DNA of 64,000 bases from Bettongia penicillata ogilbyi (Eukaryota > Chordata > Mammalia > Diprotodontia > Potoroidae): positions 2,553,001-2,617,000 of the forward strand of contig JAJHZJ010000028.1 in NCBI GenBank assembly GCA_023548195.1, in the 5' to 3' direction. The position numbers and the translations under genes are program-made. A model generated the notes under the pieces. It searched no databases. It was given only the letters and a program-made list of their open reading frames with translations, and was not told the origin of the DNA. Below, one piece after another: positions 1-15,300 of this stretch (position 1 is its first letter; the number at the start of each line of letters is the position of its first letter).

Positions 1-29
1 CTGCAATCTGCATACTGATTTACTCTTAA

Positions 30-269
30 ATGCTGTGTTTTCTATGTTTTATTTTATTTTTATTTATCATATTGAATATTTCTCAATTATATTTTACAGC
101 GATTCAGATCCTGCTTGGGAATGTTGTAGGATATATATTTGACACCTCTGTTCATTCTCTCTTTGGAAGCAGATTGTAAGCTACTTTGGGGAATTTATGC
201 AGCAAACCAGCCACTCTGAACAGAGAAACAGCTGAAGAGCTCAGTCTGAAGAGTATTAAGAAGCATAAA
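30..269 (-). terminator. CASP8AP2: CASP8AP2 3' UTR with clustered polyadenylation signals
   Basis: Three AATAAA hexamers read on the minus strand at 48-53, 53-58 and 59-64, about 210 nt after the stop codon. They are the first strong polyadenylation signals downstream and suggest a short 3' UTR. The actual cleavage site, and whether a longer 3' UTR continues beyond the window edge, cannot be seen. Confidence 0.45.
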
Positions 270-326
270 CTACCTGCATTTTGACTTTTCAAAGAGCTTC
301 ATTAATTGCTGGAATCTTTCCGAAAC
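270..326 (-). CDS. CASP8AP2: CASP8AP2 exon 10, C-terminus and stop
   Basis: After the acceptor TTTTTCAG this short coding segment encodes [18 protein letters not shown] and stops at TAG (272-270). It is the last helix of the SANT-like domain and agrees with the human C-terminus as I recall it. It is too short for ordinary ORF calling and was found by reading the splice sites. Confidence 0.92.
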   Translation of the reverse strand, partial: VSERFQQLMKLFEKSKCR

Positions 327-3300
327 CTGAAAAAGTTAAAAAGCATTTTAATACCCAAGATTTCAGTAACAATTATAATTTTTACTAAAACTTCCTAAGA
401 TTCCATAATCTTGTCTACATTTACTACATGGGCATGAATTTCCTCATTTGCAACTACTTGCTCTACTGATTTCCAGAGTATTTGTATCTGGTAGATTATC
501 AGATGAGAAATATATGTGGTAGTGTTTTGTGAAACCATGAAGTGCTATTATCAACATAAGGTGGTAGAAGAATTATTAACAGTAAGGTCAACTGATGGGT
601 ACATCTAAGTCCTGTAATCAATAAATGTGAATTTGTGCATTTATGGTCACAAAATTAATGATACACTAAGAACAAATTCTGATTTGAGGTACCTGATTTG
701 GGCTTTTATTCAACTTGGTAGCTAGGAAAGTAAAAGTTTTTGCTGATGGTCCTCTTTTCTGACACTCCAACAGAATTTCCCTGTCATCACCCCTGAAGAG
801 AAAAAAAACAAATATTATTTTGCTTATATACATCAAATCAGAGGAACACTACCAATATAATGAATTAAAATTGTTATGTGTACATTCTGTCATAGTTCTA
901 GATTGTAGGCATGTAAGTTAGCATTCTGTAGATGCTCTAATTTCCCCATATAATAGAAAATTTCACAAGACTTATTACTGTATACAAGAACTCATGCTCT
1001 AACATTAGTGATTTAACTAGCTATATGACCCTGGGAAAGTAACTTAATTTGTCATCTTCACTTTCCTCATCTGTAAAATGAAGATAATTATATATAGCAT
1101 CTACCATAGGGGATTGTTGTGAGAATCAAGGAGATAATATACGCAAAGCATATCTATAAACCTTTAAGTACTAGATAAATGCTAGTTAATATGTTGCAAA
1201 AAAGATCAACTATCTTTTCGAATTTCACAATTCAAAGCAAACATATGAGAGCTTACAAATGTATATTAACTGGAGGTCCACTATTAGCTACAGCAGAAAT
1301 ACAGGTATTTACATTAAAAGAGTAATTGTCAATGATAAATTCTAGCAGTTTTATTCCTTAAAATAAATGACCTAAAAATAAGCCATTCCACACTAGAGGA
1401 ATGGATTAGTCACTGATATAAACCTACTACTCTACCTACTTTAGGTATAATAATAGTGACTCCCTTTGGAAGTCAATTTTTTGTGTGAAGAGGAAAATAT
1501 GATGGCATGGTTCTCCCTCCCTCAAATACATTAATTGTATAGTTAAGAATTCCCAATCTCTGAAAATACTTTGAAAGTATATGTATATTAAAATATCATA
1601 CAGAGCACCTTACCTTGTCCATGAAATCACAACTTCTCCCTTTTTTTTAATAACGTTCTTTGCTGAAAGACTTGTAGGAGAGGGAAAGGTTGATAATGAA
1701 GCATCTTTATTCTCTGAAATTACTTTTTTCTTATTAGATGTCGTTTGGTGAGCTGCACCATTGTCTTCAGAACTTTCAGTACTTTTCTTTTCTCCAATGG
1801 ATAATTCGGTTTCACTTCTTTGTTTTTTTTTAATGGAATAATTTAGATCAGAATGGTTTTTTCGCTTTTTCTGCATGTTTGTTGAAACTTCATTACATTC
1901 TAAATGATCATGATTTAATGTAGATTCTAATCTAATATTATCTTTACTTAATATACTCTCACTGGGAGGATCTACTGTCAAATCAATACATGTGCTCTCA
2001 ACAATACATTCCAAAGATCCATTTGGCAGATGTTCCTTATTTTTTTTACTATTATCTTTACCTAAACCTGTCACAGGTAAAGCAGATTCACTTTCATTTA
2101 CTTTACTATCATTTGAAGTCTCTTCTGTCAAATCAATGAATATATCTTTAGCAACATGCTGTAAAGGCTCATGTGTGATTCTATCTTGATTCAATCTGTT
2201 TGCTGGACATTCCAACTGATCAATATTTAAAATGGAGTCTGCTGCAAGTTTCTCTAAATTTTCAATCTCAATGGAAGAAGACTTTGTTAAGTCTATGTAT
2301 GAGCTCTCAAGACTACACTCTACATGCTGAGGAACTTCCACAACTGTAGGCAACTCTTTGACGCTTTCAGGAACCTTTGATTCCCACATGTCTTTCAATT
2401 CAAAACATTCGCCTATAATTTTATTTTTGTGAGCTACTTTGTGATCAGATGATGGGTCTTTAAATAACTCATATATATCAGGGACTTGTGTTGGTACAAT
2501 AGAACTCTGATCTTCATTAGTCAAATTATCAGTATTTACATTTCTCTTAGAATTGTCTGATTCTTCCACAGAGTGAACTGCAGAGTTTTGACAAGAAATA
2601 CTTTTTTCTATAGTCCCATTGGTTTCTTTCTTCATTTCATGTAAAGAGACTGCAGACTGTTCACTTGTTTTATTTTGGTCAAGACCTGATGAGGAAGGTG
2701 GTACAGCATGTCGAATTTTAACAATGAAATGGTCATTGGATTTCTCCATTATGACAGCTTGCATTGGTAGATTAGGATGATACTGAAAGCCAGGAGCAAC
2801 AGGCCTACTTGTCCATGATGACGAACAGCTTGATCTACTGCTTGAATTATCAGACTCCAAGGCTAAATGAATATCTTGTTCAGTGGCATCTTCTTCTTCA
2901 AGCAGTGCATCTTCACTGAAATGGGCACTAATAACTTCTTCAGGAGTTGAACTCGATGAAGTTTCAGGCTTTAGAAAACTAAGATGACCATCTGACTTCA
3001 GAGGTGATGGTACAGTTAGAGAGACTGCTAAATCCTCAAGAAGGATTGAAGAAAGGCAGGACTTACTCTTTTCTGAATTGCACGCATTTTCTTTACTCAA
3101 AGCTACACAAGTAGAAACCTCAAACATACAACTTTCATCTAGCACATCAGGATGAACTGGCAACTGAAGTCTGGATGAAAGAGATGGAGTCTTTTCAAAT
3201 GATGAAGAAGACCAATTAAGATCAACAATTGTTTTAAGACTTGGAGAAGGCACTCCTGAAACATCTTCTATATGACAACCTGGGATAAGTTCACTCTTCT

Positions 3301-6300
3301 GACTCTCAGAAGGATGTTTTTCTGGTGTCTTCAGTTCCCACTGACACTTTTCAATACAGTTAACACTCTGATCCAAAAGATCAGAACCTTGCAACAAACT
3401 TTTAAATATTTCACCCATCTGGGCATCACTCACCAAATTAAAAGTCAGACTAGATGCCTGTTGCTCTGTAAGAATTTCAAAACTATGTTCTACTTTCTTA
3501 TTCAAGTTTTTGGCTGTCTCTGCACCTTCTATTGTGTTTTCAGTAGTTTTCGTGGAAATTAGAGTGCTATGAAAGTCATTTTGTTCAACAGAGGACACTT
3601 TGGATGGGGAGTCCTTTATATTGTCCACAGAGGTACTTAAACATTTTTCAATGCTTTGTTTCACTGCACTGGGTTTGGGGATTTTTTGATCTTGGTAATG
3701 TATTTTTTCCGGTTTCTCACATTCCAGAGTTGATCTGTGGTGGACTGACTGCTCTGTCTTTTGGGATTTGACTTTTGAAGAGCCTTTATTAGAATGATCT
3801 ACATTCTCTCTCTGATTAATTGAGCATTTTGATTTATCTTTTTTTGCCATGTCAAGTCTTCCTTCATCACTGTCACTTCCCAAACTTACAGAATCACAAA
3901 ACTTTATCAAAATCTTCTTCAGTTTTGAAAACAAATAATCCAGTTGTTCTTCTACAAATTTCCACAACTTCTTTTTCATATCTGGTAACTGCTGTTCAAA
4001 TAAACGATTAACTATGCCATTCTTTTTAACCTGCCTAAGTTTAGATTCTATAACTTCACAGAGACTTTGCTGTAAAGTATCCACTGACTTAGATATCTTA
4101 GACAAATTCAAGTATTTGATCAGAGATGTAAAATTCAAAATTGCAGATTCAATAATCCGTTGAAATTGTTGTAGTGAAAATTTCATCTTGAACTTCATAT
4201 AATTTTTCCTAATATGTTTTCTTATAACTTTTAGCATTTGCATAACCTCTTGAACAGAAGAGGGCTCAACAATAATGTGAACTATCTTTTCTAAGCAAGA
4301 AGTACTCACTGTTTTTCCTTTATTTTCTATCTTTGAAAATTTAGTAGAATCATTTGATGGTTCATCCTTTTTGTTCTTGATTTGAGAGACTTTGACAGAA
4401 ACTTTATTTCCAGTGCCTTCATCCAAACGTGTACTGCTAGTGTTTCTGATGTGAGGACTATTATTTGTGTTCTGTGCTTCAGCAGAAGTTCTTGGTTTGG
4501 CGTTTTTATTATTTTCAAAATTTCTTTGTGGTTTAGATCTTTCACTGTCACTTACAATTTCTCCTTCCTCAAGTTCATCTGAAGACAAATCTGTATGGTG
4601 GTTTGTTTCTGAACATTTATCAGATTTGCACACTGGCTTCTGATTTTCTTTGTTGAGTTCATTTGATAAATTCTTAGATGGGAGGCTAACCATATTTGCT
4701 GAAACCAAATCTATAAAAAGAAAAGTTTAAGAAACACTTACTATTAATAGTCTAAATGTGGGGTTTTTTTAAAAATTAAGAAATATTTAGTCATTTCTCA
4801 ATTTTTTTTTAATCAGAATTTACCTATTTGGTACATATCATTGATCTTCAGGAGTATAAAAATATGCTATTCACTAGGCATAGATGTTAGTACAAATTGC
4901 TTTCACATAAATGCATCAACAAATATTTAATTAAGTGATTCTATAGTTTAGATAGGTAGTTACTCTGTATTACTTGTAGGTCCATTATCCACAACTTGAT
5001 CTATCTTTGGCATATTTTGCCTTTAATCCCGTGGTGACATCTACTTATGCTCTCTATCTACTTAACTCCACTACTGCCACATCCTTGTGTGATCTTATTT
5101 TATGTGCTGCCTGTTTCTCTTAAATAGCACCTTAAAGAAAAAGAGATAAGAATTTCCCACTCCTGGCTCTGGTACCAACAAAAACTTTGTAAATTAACAC
5201 ACTTAAGTATCAAACAGACAGCAAAACAACCAAAAGACAATGAAAGAGTGATAATAAAGAGATGAGGGCATGGAGGTGGTAAAGAGAAAAACACAGGAGT
5301 ATCTATTTTGTTTAGAATCAGAGAAAGTAAATGGAAGCAGTACTGGTAACACGAAGAAATGAATTCAAATCTTATGATCTTTCAAACATGCTATGTGATA
5401 GGATAAAAGAATTATAGATTTAGAGCTGGAGGAGACCTTGGAAGCTTTTTAATCCAATCCCTTCATTTTATGGCTAAGGAAACTTAGGACCAGTGGGATC
5501 AAGTGATTTGCTCAGGGTCACATAGCTAATATGTTTCAGAGGCAGCACTTTAAACTCAGGTCTTTGTGACTCTGAGGTCAGCTCTCTTACCATTAGGCCA
5601 CACTCTAAAGCACTAATTCTTAAGGTTTATGCATTTTGTATTTTTAAAGTAGAGTAAGACAAAATAAACAATTACCCTTATGGCTGTTTTTTAACACTGG
5701 AACTCTGCCTGGACTTTCCATCCTTACAATTTTAGCTGCAGGACGAATTGGACTATTCAGTGGACTAATGACATTTGGAATAGGTCTCATATGATTGAGA
5801 TCAATGCTCATAACAGAATTTTCATCATCATGGTACTCCGAGTTTGTTTCTCCAACTACTATTCTACTGTCCATATTCATTTGAAGATATGGTTCTAAGT
5901 TTTGCTTAGGTAAACACAGTTCCACATTACAAGCATTCTTCTCAACAAGAGGTGGTTCACACTTAGAGTCACCATTCTTTGATGAGAGTGTTGAAACAAT
6001 GGGATGTTTTTTAGTAGGAAGCTTTAGACTGTTCTCACCAGTATCAGTCACCTGCACTGAAGGGTTTGACTTAATATTATTAATATTGTCAGGAACAACA
6101 GAGGAATCTAATCCATCATTGCTTATATTCTCCAATTCCAAGCCAAAGTTACAAGGAACAGCTACATGTAGTACATCCATTAAAAGTGGCGCTGCCGCAT
6201 TCATTGTCCCTAGCATTTCCATTTGTGGTTGAAGTAGTGATTCTTTACTAGAAACAGGTAAGTCACAAGACACATTGTCCCCAAAAGATTTTACTAAAGG

Positions 6301-9300
6301 ATCATTTGCATTCTTTATTTTGTTTTCAGAAATGCTGACTTTGGATTTGGAGCCTGCCAGCATAACATCATTTTGTTCTAGTAACCATGACTTGGTTTCC
6401 TCTTTACGATCAATATTCATAGCCATTGAAAATTTCATCGGTTTTGCCTGCAATGAAGTTTCAGAAGCATGTGTGTCACTGGATTTAGGGGTATCATTTA
6501 CATTTATCTTATCTTCCTGGCACAAAAATTGCTTTTTAGCAGGAGAAAGAGTTAAATTTAACTTTTCCATAAAACTTAACTTTAGGTTACTTTTTGTTTC
6601 ATTCTGGCCATTTTCAACTTTTGTAAGTTCTTTCCTATCTTTTCCTTCAGAAATTTCTTCAACCTTTGAAACTTCATTTTTGTCATTTTGCTCATTCCTT
6701 CTCTTTGAATCAACAACAGTCTTCTTAATTTCTTTATCAGTCTTTTGTAAATGTTCCATGGGCATTTTTCTTTCACACCGGGTATATCTGTTTTCATGGC
6801 TTTCTTTCTCTCTTTTCCTTTTATCTTCAGTTCTGTGCCTTTCTGGTTTTGAGTATGTGTGGTATTTAGCATCATCTTCCTTGGAGTCAAAGTATTTGTG
6901 TGTCCTACTATTTGAAACAGAAGGTGGAGATCTTTTGTCTTGAAATCCATAATCATTAATATTTCTATCTCTTTTAAATTCTGTTTCCCTTCCTCTTCTA
7001 TCTTCTAGATGGGGTTTAATTGACTTATGAAAACTTCTTGCTGTTTCATTCCATGAATGGGGTGGGGGTACTCTTTCAAATCTTCTCCACTGTTCATGAT
7101 CCTTTACTATCAATTTGGATTTTGGATCAACTTTTCTATCATCTTTGTCATATGACCTAGGTTCTTTTCTACTTAAGTTTTGTGACCTTTCACTTTGCCT
7201 TTCTAGTCTTTCATCACTCTGAGAATCTACTCGAGTGTGTGACCTTCCCTTAAGTGACTCTTTTTCCCAGGAAGAGTTAATCCAGTCACTTCGATAATCT
7301 GAATCTGAGCTGCTTTTCAATTTTGAATTCTTATTTTCTGGCTTTGGCTCAATTTTACCACATTTATCACGAGGACCTTGCGGCCTTCGATCAAGAGCTA
7401 TGTTTCTCTTTTCTCCATTTCCACTGCTACTATAAAATAAGCCTTTTCTTACTCTATCAGCTCCCCTGTTATATTGTTCACAATTTTTTACTTCTTTTCT
7501 CCCTCTTCTACCATCATCATCTGAACTATCCTGAGCTATCTGATTATGCTGATTTGACCAAATGCCACCATTGTAACGCTTTTCTGCAGATGTAGGCAAA
7601 TGTGAAGTGTTTCTTTTTTCACAGTGTGATTTAACTTCTTTTTCCTGGTTTGGAGATAAAGTGCTATGATGTACATCTTTGGAAGACTCATTTTTCACTC
7701 GATGATCAGCCTTGGGACTGTCATCAACCCATGGAGATCTAAACTTGAGGTCTTTTGCTTTAGCTGTGTCTGAGGACCTTGAATTTGCTGATTCTGGAGG
7801 GTTGATTCTCAAGCGATTATTTCGAAGATGTGGAAATTCTGAAAGTCTGTTAAGAAAATGGACATGATTAGAAGAAAAAAATTACTTGTATATACAGCAA
7901 CATTTTATTTCATACAAGTTACTAGCTATAACTGAACAAAGATATAGAGGGTTAGAGCATTAACTTTCTAGTCACTGAATTGGCAAAGTCTATTTTTCTT
8001 TGATTAAGAGAACAATAAATTACAATATTTAACTGTATATACAGTTATCAAATAATACAGCTCTTTCCCCTTGACTTTCCTTCCTTCCAACTTGCTGCAA
8101 AGATTCTTAGTCTCAATCTTTCCCCAACAGTCACCATATAAGTTCTCTTCCTCTTCTCCAGAAATATTATGTTTATAAACTCTTCTACCCTCCTCTCTTT
8201 CACATAAAAACCTTAGTTTTACTTCTTCTACAGCATGAATTATATGCATTTCTTGCACCTAATCACACCTACACTTATCTCCTAGTAAAAGAATAGATTT
8301 AGTGGAACTTTGATGGTCATAGTGACATTCATTCAAAAACCATGCATTAAGTACCTACTATGTTCAAAAACAATACTAGGAACTGAGATGTAATTAAGAT
8401 ATGGTCCCTACCCTGAAGGAGCTCACAATCCAGGAAGATGAATACATGCCATAAATGTAAATTATGCAACCAAACAGAGTACAATAATAATATGTGAATA
8501 CTATGTGAGATCAGAGGAAGAAAAGATCATTACATTGTAATAATAACAGATATAGAGCTAAGTACTCCAAAAGGAGTTATTTATATGACAACCACAAAAA
8601 TGTAAATGAAAACAACACTGAAAGACTTCATGACTCTGATTTCTGTAGTGACTAACTATAGAGGACCTGACAATGAAATACATCTTCCAGTTGTCTGGAG
8701 AGGTAGCACAGGTGCAGAATAAAGCACATATTTTCAGACATGGCCAATATGTCATTGGTTACAAGAGGGAATTATATTGGAGTTGGGGGAGGAGGTTTGG
8801 GGGTGGGTGGAAAGTAGGAAATACATTATTGGGAAATAATAATAATGTAGAAAAAAGTATTAACAGGACATTTAAACTGGGGATTGAAACTGTGGTTTCA
8901 TTGATATGGAGAACTAAGATGACGAAACTCCCTATCAATGCAGCTTATCACCTCTAAAACTTGCTCAGAGGACTGACAGATGAAGCAACTTGACTAACCT
9001 CATACAGCCAGTATATATCAGAGGAGGGACTTGAGTCCTGGATCTGAGGTCAGGATTCACTATGTGATACTGCCTTTTACAACATTTAAAAGGGGTGAAA
9101 GTAAGGAAAAAAAAACAGAAAAGATTATTACTGATTGGGGGGAATCAGAGAAGGGTTCCTGGAAAAAGGAAAATTTGAGCTGAACTCTGAAATGTAAATA
9201 GAATTATATGGTGATTCCAGAAGTAAGGACTACATTTGGAAAGTTATGTTGGAAGTCAGAAAAACACTGAATATGTAGGAGGAATGTAGGAGAATGAATA

Positions 9301-12300
9301 ATGTAGGAGGAACTCAACACTTATAGATGGCAGCATAACCTAAAAAGTAAAAAGGTACCAGATAACTGCTAGCCTTGAAACAGATTAATATGGAGGTTAT
9401 TCAAATGGCAAGAAGTATTTTGAGTGGGATCAGTTATCAGATACCCTTTTTTGCCTGAATTCTTACCCATCCTCAACTCAAATGCTTTATAAAGCTTTCC
9501 TTGATTCTCCTTGTCAAAAAGAATCTTTTCTCAGACTTCATAATGTACTTTTTTTAACTATATCACTATATAAACCATGTATGTATTATAGTTATTTGTA
9601 TGTAGGTCATTTTCTTACAGTACATTCCATACAAACGGATCTAAAATTTGTGCCTCTGTCAACATCTAACACAGTGCTCTCCTCATACTAGGTACTCAAT
9701 AAATATTTGCTGAATTTAAACGAAACTGAAAACGGCTATAATATGAAAAATGAACCAAAGAGGGAAGAGATTGGAAGAAAGTAGACCTGATAGAAGGCTA
9801 CTGTAATACTCCAGCCAAATGACAATAAGGATCCATAATAGGATGATAGTAGTGGAAAGAAAAGGATTGATTATGAGAAGTATTATGGAAACAGAATAAA
9901 TATGACTTTGCAAATGCCTTAGATGTGAGAAGTGAGAGAAGATTCAGTGACCACAGATTTAAAAAATTGGAAGGGACATCTAGTTCAATTCCCACTCAAA
10001 TCATAAATCCCATCTACAACATCCCAGGCATTTTAGATCTGATCACCTCTAGCAATGGAGGACTCATTATAACCTGAGGCAATCATATGGCAGCACAATA
10101 AATATCAAAATATACATTATGTATAACTGAGTGGAGGATTGCAAGGACATAAGGACGCAGAATGGTACAATGGAAAAGCCATTTGACTCTGGAATCAAGA
10201 GGACCTGAGAGGAAAATCTCCCTTCAAATGACTGCTACCTAAGGGACCTTTGTTAAGTCACAACCTCCATGAGCCTCAGTTCACTCACCTGTAAAAGAAG
10301 GGGGCTAGACTAAATAATTTCTGAGGTCCCTTCTAGCTGTAACACTCTGATCCTGTGATCTTATGATTCTAAGCAGAAATAAATACCACCGAAACCATTT
10401 TTGAACATGTTGAGTGTGAGTTGCTGCCAGAACGTAATAGAGATTTCAACTAGACATTCAGAAATCTGGAACTCAAGAAGGTCAGGAGGAGAACTTCACC
10501 TAGAGATGAAAGGAGTAGAAGAAAGAGACAAGAGAAAAAGTACAGAAGAGAAATCAGTGAAGCAGAGAAAGACTAGAGATAGAGCAACTAAGAGAACAGG
10601 TTAGCATGGAAAACAAGGAAAGAAAATTAAACAGGTAGAAATAAAGATTACTGAAGGCTGCAGACAAATCAAGAAAAATGAATTTTGAAAAAGGCCAATA
10701 AATGGTTCTGCAAATTAGGAAGTTAATGTTAATCCTTGAAGAAAAAGCAATTTAAAGAGAAAAATATCAATAGAATTCAGATTACAAGAAGTTGAGATAA
10801 CAGCTGAGAAAGCTGAACTCAGTATACATAACTTATTCTAGGATTTTAGACATGATGCAGCTAGAAAGGTCAAAGGATGCTTTCTTAACATTATGGACAC
10901 TGTAGGTAGAAGACAGGTAATAGTAGAAAGACTGAAAATTCTGGATATAGAGGGGAAGACTTCTAGACCAATATCTTGCAGGAGGAAAGAGGCAATGGGA
11001 TCAAGGATTCAGGCAAAGAATTTAAAGAATATCCATTATCTTGAAACTAAAAAGAATGAGCAATAAGCCTAAAAAGTGCTAAAGAGCAATAGAGAAGGAC
11101 AATGGAAACACTAATTCAAAGGCTGTTTTCTCAAAGATAACAGAAAAAAAAAAGACGAAGCCAATTACACAAAATAAGGACACTATACCAAGTTGTTTTG
11201 TATTTATAGTCTACAGCACTAAGCACATTACATTAAGGTCTAGAAAAATTTTAAGTTCTCTGTAAAAAAAGAAAAACAAATCAGAAAATTTTCATATTTA
11301 CTTTTAAACAAAAATATAATGCTAAAATGTTTCCTCAAAGAAATACTTATACATTTCACTTAACTCCAATTAAAACCCCAACCTACAAAGCCTCTAACAC
11401 TTGAGTGTTGTCTTGGATAACAGATAATGAAATATGCCTTTCTTCTTGGGAGCGAAGGCAAAGGATAATGAGGGCAGGATATTACACACAGTGTCAAACA
11501 CCTTAGTGGCATTTTGGTATTTTGCTTTTACCAGTTTTTCTTGCTCTAAGGGAAGACAATTCAAGATAGTGTGAAAATTACAGAAAAGATCATGATTAAA
11601 AAGAATCAAAAACAACAAACTAGCAACAATAAAGTGCTTTTTTTTTTGAGGAAAAGGATTAAGTTTCCCCAAAGGGATCCAAAGATTGCACTGCTCAAAC
11701 TTTACCCTAAAGGTATCACGAAATGGAAAAAGAGGAACTATCTGTACAAATATCCACAACAACTTCATTTGTACTAGCAAACAATTAGAAATAATCTAAT
11801 AATTAGAAATGTCCTTGGCATATTAATGTAATGAAATCTTTCACCATAAAAAGATAAAGACAAAAATAAAGTAACAAAGTGAAATCAATAGAACTATAGT
11901 ATATACAATGCCTATAACAAAAAAGAAAAGAAAATCAAAGAAAGACCTAGAGAACGATGACAGAAGTGAAACAGATGTTCCCATGGGAACAGAAAGTTTT
12001 TGGGTGACTTTATAACTTAATTCTACTATATTCAAAAGTTATGGTATAATACACTATGGCTTTGTAATCCTTATTTTGGAAGATGATTTAATTATTTGTT
12101 TTAGTTAATGGTTAAGTTTAAAATAACACTTTTTTAAAAAAAGAAATTCAGGCAGAGCCAAAATGAAGGAGTAGAAGTAGGGACCTGGCTGAGCTCTCCC
12201 CTTAAATCCCTCAAAATACCTGTAAAAAATGACTCTAAGTAAATTCTAGAGCAGCAGAAGTCACAAAATGACAGTGAAACTGATCTTCAGCCCAAGACAA

Positions 12301-15300
12301 TCTGGAAGGCCGACAGGAAAGGTCTATTGTACTGGGCTCAGAGCGGAGCAGCCCAGCATGGGCCATGCTGGTACATATGGGACTGGAGCAAGCCTCGGAA
12401 AGCTGAATCACTGGCAGCTGTGGTGGTTTCCAGACTTCTCAACCCACAAATGTCAAAGACAGCTTTGGAAACACAATCAGGATAATACAGATTTAGCAGC
12501 TTCTACACTAAGCAATAAAAGGGCTTGGAATACAATATTCCAGAGGTCAAAGGGGATAAGATTAAAACCAAGAATCACCTACCCAGCAAAATTAAGTATA
12601 TTTCAGTAGAAAAAATGGAATTTCAATGGAATAGAGAGGCCTTCCAAGCCATCTTGTTAAAAAAGACCAGAGCTGAATAGAAAATCTGACTTCCAAAAGA
12701 ATCAAGAGAAACATGAAAAGGTAAACAAGAAAGAGAAGTCATAAAGAACTCATTAAAGTTGAACTGTTTACATTCCTACATGGTAAGATGGTATTTGTAA
12801 CTCATGAGACCTTTCTCAGTATTAGGGTAGTTAGAAGGAATATGTGTGTGTGTGTGTGTGTGTACACATATGTGTATATTATTTATATATGTGTATGTAT
12901 GTATATGTGTATGTGTCTGTATGTGTATATATAGACAGAGGGCAGACAGTGAGCTGAATATGAAGGAAGAATACCTAAAAAGTAAAATTAGGTTTTGAGA
13001 GGAATGTACTGGGACAAAGAGAAAGGGAGAAGTAAAATGTAGTAAATCATCTCATATAAAAGATGCAAGAAAGAGTTTTTATAATGAAGGGGAAGAAGAG
13101 GGAAGAGGGAATAAATGAGCCTAACTGTCATCACATTTGGCTTAAGAAGGGAATAACACACATTCAACTGGATATGGAAATCTATCTTACCCTGCAGGAA
13201 GGCAGGGGGGAAGGGGATAGGAAAGGGAGGATAACAGAAGGGATAGCAAACTGGGAGAAGGGGTAATCAGAAGCAAACACGACTGTGGAGGGACAAGTCA
13301 AGGGAGAGAATGGAATAAATGGAGGGCAGGACAGGACAAAGGGAAATATGGTTAGTCTTTTGCAACATGACTGTTATGGAAGTGTTTTGCATGGCTACAT
13401 ATGTATGACCTATATCAAATTATCTGCTTTCTCAATGAAGGCGGGTAGGGAAGGAGGAAGGGAGAGAACGTGAAACTCAAAGCTTTAAAAATGAATGTTA
13501 AAATTGTTTTTGCATGCAATTGGGAAAAAAGTTGTATAAGCAATGGAGTATGGAAATCTATCTTGCCCTACAGGAAAACGGGGTGGGGGGGTGATAGAAG
13601 GGAGAGCAGATTGGGGAAAGGTGTGGTTGGGGTACACACTGTGCTAGAGTGGGGGAAGGGGAGAGATGGGGAGGAAATAATGGAATTCAAAATCTTGTGG
13701 AAGTGAATGTTGAAAACTGAAAATAAATTATATTAAGAAAAGAAATTCAATCCATTAATCTGGCAGTATTCTACATGCTAAATGGAAACACACAGACCAG
13801 TAAGGAAAATGCTACTACTATCTAGGCATGAAAGTGCAACTGCCATCTAGTAATGGTGTTAGGAAAAGGATTCCCAAACCAAATAGAAAGTACAAACAAG
13901 TTATTCACTGCTTTAGACTATCTGGACCACAGTGCCTTTCTATTAAAGCAAGTAACAAACAGAGAAAAGAGCCACAAAAGACATGATGCGGCTTTTGACA
14001 AGAGCCCAGTCTTTTCTAAGCAAAGGCTTTCATAGTATTTACAAATGACTTGCTAGTTTCAGTGATATCTTAAGGAATGTCTATCCTCATTTGTTATTAG
14101 CATTTTACAATAGAAACAGTTAAAGACAAAAAAAGGGTCCTTGAAGTGTTAACATCAACAGACAGGGGAACGGCATCCCTTAGTAGGCCACAGGAATTCA
14201 GGGAACATTTTGAGGTAACTAGGTGCAAAGCATTAATAAGCAGGTATGGTTAAGACTACTACCGGAGCAACAGATGAATTTACTCACTGGATCTTGCAAT
14301 GGGCATGTACAAAACTATTATATAAGGCAAATAACACAAAGATAGAATACCTGAATTTATGTTTGAATGGCATTAGGGGAGGGGTGATACCTATAATACC
14401 TGCAAATGCCTTAGGAACAGGAGGCAAGAGGAATAAGTTTGAATATGAAATATATATATATAAGCAAATAATAAAAATAACAATACTACCAAAATTAATA
14501 TAGTTATTTAGTGCCACATCAATCAAATTAGCAAAGATCAAAAAACAAACTAGTAAATTTTACAGCTAGAAAAAAAAATAGACTTCATCTGAAGAAATCA
14601 AAGGTCAAGAATCTTAAGAAGTAATCATCCAAACAATTTTCAGTGCTTGTGAAAAAATGGGAAAGCCAATCAACTTAACAGATGAGTTCCACAGAATACA
14701 GAAGCAAATAAACGTAATTGCCTAGCTTTCAATAAACCCCAAAATCCCAGTTTCTATAGCAAGGACTCATTATTTGATGAAAATTCTGGAAAAACTGGAA
14801 AGCAGTCTGATAGAAATCAGTTTCAGACCAACACTACACATCATATACCAATATATAATCTAGATATATAATAGGTCACATCATAAACAAATCAAAGCAT
14901 AAAATGGAAAATTTTGATTACAGAAAATGTTCTTTGCACTAACAAAACCAATTTATCTAAGATTAAAAAGGGTCACTAGCCCAGCCTGCAAAGAATCCTG
15001 TAGGGGAAACCTACAATTCTGCCACTTTGAACCAAGAGAGCTTCCCAGCTGGCTGACAGGCGTGGAGTCCAGCAGCAATATAACTTGCACAGACCCAAAC
15101 CCAAGTCAGCAACTTGCAGAGCTCCACACCAGGGAAGCAGCAATCAGTATTTTCCCTGGACCAGACCACTTTGGAAACACTGGAAGCTTGGAAGTCCTTG
15201 TTATGAGCTGTCCCTAATATCCTCAAGTTGGTTGTTGTCCGTTTTTGAAGAGGACCAAAATGACATCACCATGATAAAGTGAAGTTTCAGTGTGTCTGAC

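Noticed and set aside
1992..7595. Plus-strand frames opposite the CASP8AP2 exons (for example 6275-6943, 222 codons)
   Set aside because: They are shadows of the conserved minus-strand coding exons and show no conserved protein features.
12840..12950. TG-rich tract as a separate regulatory element
   Set aside because: A similar TG/CA tract occupies the same place in the other HAL1 3' UTRs, so it belongs to the element.
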